64,000 nt of DNA, from assembly GCA_030427985.1 (NCBI GenBank), contig JAUIBH010000012.1, positions 1-64,000 of the forward strand, given 5' to 3'. Below are positions 62,567-64,000 of the stretch, one piece after another (within the stretch, counting starts at the first letter, position 1; every line of letters starts with the position of its first letter). The DNA comes from Bacteroidia bacterium (GTDB taxonomy: Bacteria > Bacteroidota > Bacteroidia > Flavobacteriales > Flavobacteriaceae). The position numbers and the translations under genes are program-made. The notes under the pieces are model-generated. The model was not told the DNA's origin. It did no database searches and was given only the letters and a program-made list of their open reading frames with translations.

Positions 62567-62946
62567 ATAGTGAAAATCTTCAACGAAGATTTACTATAAG
62601 TCTTCCTTCACAAAGCTTTCTTTGAGCTTTGTGGGAATTCTTATAAAAATGGTTTCTTGGTCAAATTTTAAGGGGTTCTTAATAAAAGAAGCCCTTTATT
62701 GTTTTTCGGGTCATCGAAAAACAGGGCAGTGCCCAGGGACTTCCTATCAGGACACCATCACCCGTAGTCGCTTAACTTTCCGTACGCTCCTTTGCCAATG
62801 GGTCTGATGGTATTCCCAAGAGCTCTAATAGAACCTGTCAAGGCCAAGACAGGTTTTGTTCGCAAATAGGGTATCCACTTCCTTGAAAACCTATAGGTTT
62901 TCAAGGAAGTGGAGCCTCCCGATTTCCTTTCCAAAAGCCTTGACAG
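62567..62946. other. dense array of inverted repeats upstream of ssb
   Basis: Seven secondary-structure elements in 380 bases. They are AAATCTTC/GAAGATTT with ATAGT/ACTAT arms (62567-62597); CACAAAGCT/AGCTTTGTG (62609-62633); TGTTTTTCG/CGAAAAACA with CCCT/AGGG (62692-62726); ACCATCA/TGATGGT (~62754-62811); CCTGTC/GACAGG (62834-62853); a 38-bp perfect palindrome with half CCACTTCCTTGAAAACCTA (62875-62912); and outer arms CTGTCAAGGC/GCCTTGACAG (62835-62844 and 62937-62946) enclosing the last two. No ORF. Candidates are oriT, a single-strand origin or a structured RNA leader. Confidence 0.6.
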
Positions 62947-63062
62947 AACCCCCTTCTTTTATTGTGCGATGCACGTAAGAAGCAAACAAACACCCCCTTA
63001 AAATTTGGGAACAATTGAACAAAGGATTAAGGGATTTAATAATCATTTAAATGCTTTTTATT

Positions 63063-63404
63063 ATGAGTACATTAAGAAACAAAGTGCAGTTGATTGGAAA
63101 CGTGGGGCAAGATCCCGTAATCACTGATCTGGACAGTGGAAAACGTGTAGCACGTTTGAACTTGGCCACCAACGAACACTACAAGAACTCCCAAGGGGAG
63201 CGTATCACCAACACCGAATGGCATACGGTCATCGGATGGGGAAAACTGGCCGACATCATCGAAGGGTTTGTGACCAAGGGCAAGGAGATTGCCGTAGAGG
63301 GCAAATTGACCTCCCGTTCCTATGAGGACAAAGAGGGCAATAAACGCTATGTGACCGAGATCGTGGCCAGTGAAATTCTATTATTGGGAGGCGCCAATGA
63401 TTGA
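63063..63404 (+). CDS. ssb: short single-stranded DNA-binding protein of a mobile element
   Basis: 113 residues from ATG 63063 (MSTLRNKVQLIGNVGQDPV), an OB-fold SSB with LNLATNEHYKNSQGERITNTEWHTVIGWGKLADIIEGFVTKG and VEGKLTSRSYEDKEGNKRYVTEIVASEI. It ends GGAND with no glycine-rich linker and no acidic DDDIPF tail, so it lacks the usual protein-partner tip, as in conjugative-element SSBs. It is GC-richer than the preceding island and sits directly beyond the repeat array. Confidence 0.92.
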   Translation: MSTLRNKVQLIGNVGQDPVITDLDSGKRVARLNLATNEHYKNSQGERITNTEWHTVIGWGKLADIIEGFVTKGKEIAVEGKLTSRSYEDKEGNKRYVTEIVASEILLLGGAND

Positions 63405-63412
63405 TAGATTAT

Positions 63413-63432
63413 GGGGTGCCCATGGGCACCCC
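63413..63432 (+). terminator. 20-bp palindrome between ssb and radC
   Basis: GGGGTGCCCATGGGCACCCC is perfectly palindromic and is followed by TCATTTTTC, so it could terminate or attenuate transcription after ssb. Confidence 0.6.
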
Positions 63433-63468
63433 TCATTTTTCATTTTTCATCTTTCAATTTCATTCATT

Positions 63469-63918
63469 ATGCAACATCAAGTCAATGAAATACAGATCAG
63501 CTACAGGGAAAAACTTAGTACCCTGCAATCGAACTCCATCACCAATTCAAATGACGTGGCGCAATTGCTCTTCAAAAATTGGGATACTGACACCATTGGA
63601 TTGAACGAATGCTTCAAGATTCTTTTGCTCAACCAAACGAATAAAGTCAAAGGGATATATCCCTTATCCATTGGTGGAATAACGGGTACCTTGGTGGATA
63701 TGCGCATTCTTTTTGCCATAGTTTTAAAAACTTTGTCCGTGGGCATCATATTGTCCCACAATCATCCATCTGGACAGCTGAAGGCAAGTGAAGCTGACAA
63801 ACAGTTGACCAAAAAGATACAACAGGCAGCCCAACTTTTTGATGTCATGGTGTTGGACCATATCATCCTGGCACCCAATGGAAGTTATTACAGTTTTGCC
63901 GATCATGGTTTGATGTGA
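63469..63918 (+). CDS. RadC/JAB-domain protein of a mobile element
   Basis: 149 residues from ATG 63469 (MQHQVNEIQISYREKLSTL); the earlier track start overlaps ssb out of frame. The metal-site motif is LSHNHPSGQLKASEADKQLT (HxHPSG...S..D), with ECFKILLLNQTNKV before and VMVLDHIILAPNGSYYSFADHGLM after. Only the JAB domain is present, without the N-terminal HhH of chromosomal RadC. Such proteins are standard passengers of Bacteroidota conjugative elements. Confidence 0.9.
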   Translation: MQHQVNEIQISYREKLSTLQSNSITNSNDVAQLLFKNWDTDTIGLNECFKILLLNQTNKVKGIYPLSIGGITGTLVDMRILFAIVLKTLSVGIILSHNHPSGQLKASEADKQLTKKIQQAAQLFDVMVLDHIILAPNGSYYSFADHGLM

Positions 63919-63968
63919 AGCATTGAGAATTGGCAACAAAATACAGATGTCAGATTCGACCAAAACGA

Positions 63969-63992
63969 CCCAATCATTATGATTGGGTTTTT
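63969..63992 (+). terminator. terminator after the RadC/JAB gene
   Basis: CCCAATCA-TTA-TGATTGGG followed by TTTTT. Confidence 0.8.
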
Positions 63993-64000
63993 CTATGTTC

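Noticed and set aside
1-64000. CRISPR array, rRNA genes, complete insertion sequences
   Set aside because: I looked for regularly spaced repeats, rRNA stretches and transposase ORFs and saw none.

Overview
The window looks like a chromosome segment of a marine-type Flavobacteriaceae bacterium (Bacteroidota). The evidence is type IX secretion (T9SS) sorting domains, two PorP/SprF genes beside giant CHU_C-type proteins, a DUF5723/TSP3/OmpA protein, -7 boxes of the TAnnTTTG type, an almost complete lack of Shine-Dalgarno sequences, and an NrdB with an N-terminal ATP-cone. The protein sequences feel closest to Muricauda/Allomuricauda-like genera, but that is an impression and was not searched.

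Layout. 1-6.9 kb: mainly minus-strand housekeeping genes (rsmA fragment, GGCT-like, DUF4286, TPR protein, serS, HTTM protein, ribF) plus one plus-strand VOC gene. 7-11.4 kb: a large T9SS-exported metzincin protease and a lipoprotein. 11.4-13.8 kb: pth, rplY, prs. 13.9-14.4 kb: a GIY-YIG ORF trapped between a broken 5' half of tRNA-Leu and an intact tRNA-Leu. 14.5-18.8 kb: a TerC/Alx membrane protein, then nrdB-nrdA behind two pairs of DnaA-box-like sites. 19-21.9 kb: a three-part regulator (alpha/beta-hydrolase, degenerate cyclase, AraC HTH) followed by a small-gene locus with direct repeats in its promoter. 22.1-27.2 kb: a DUF11-repeat T9SS type B protein with its PorP/SprF partner. 27.3-31.3 kb: an ECF sigma / putative anti-sigma / surface-protein module with a matched pair of ECF-type promoters. 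31.4-32.8 kb: a siroheme synthase-type gene and a LytTR response regulator. 32.8-36.6 kb: sparse, mostly unrecognised genes and a lipoprotein hydrolase. 36.5-45.5 kb: PorP/SprF, a mosaic 1829-residue CHU_C protein and a DUF5723/TSP3/OmpA protein. 46-50.3 kb: YegP-like gene, proCBA operon, a small conserved-looking ORF, rpsU, GNAT. 50.8-53.0 kb: a molybdopterin hydroxylase large subunit without its small subunit.

At 53.05 kb a 21-nt 3' remnant of a tRNA (best fit tRNA-Asp) marks the edge of a genomic island that probably runs past the right end. The island is visibly AT-richer. It carries unknown proteins, a sigma-like factor / small protein / ImmA-type protease operon, a single-HKD PLD-like protein, a GIY-YIG protein, a UvrD/HelIV-type helicase with an embedded nuclease-like motif, a dense array of inverted repeats, and then a short ssb and a RadC/JAB gene typical of conjugative elements.

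How the parts work together. The DUF11 and giant CHU_C proteins are probably exported by T9SS and held at the surface through their adjacent PorP/SprF proteins. The ECF sigma module appears autoregulated and co-controls a downstream beta-barrel. The RNR operon appears linked to DnaA. The most interesting candidates for undescribed biology are the tRNA-Leu/GIY-YIG insertion, the sigma/ImmA operon and unknown genes of the island, the inverted-repeat array before ssb, and the hydrolase-cyclase-AraC fusion.
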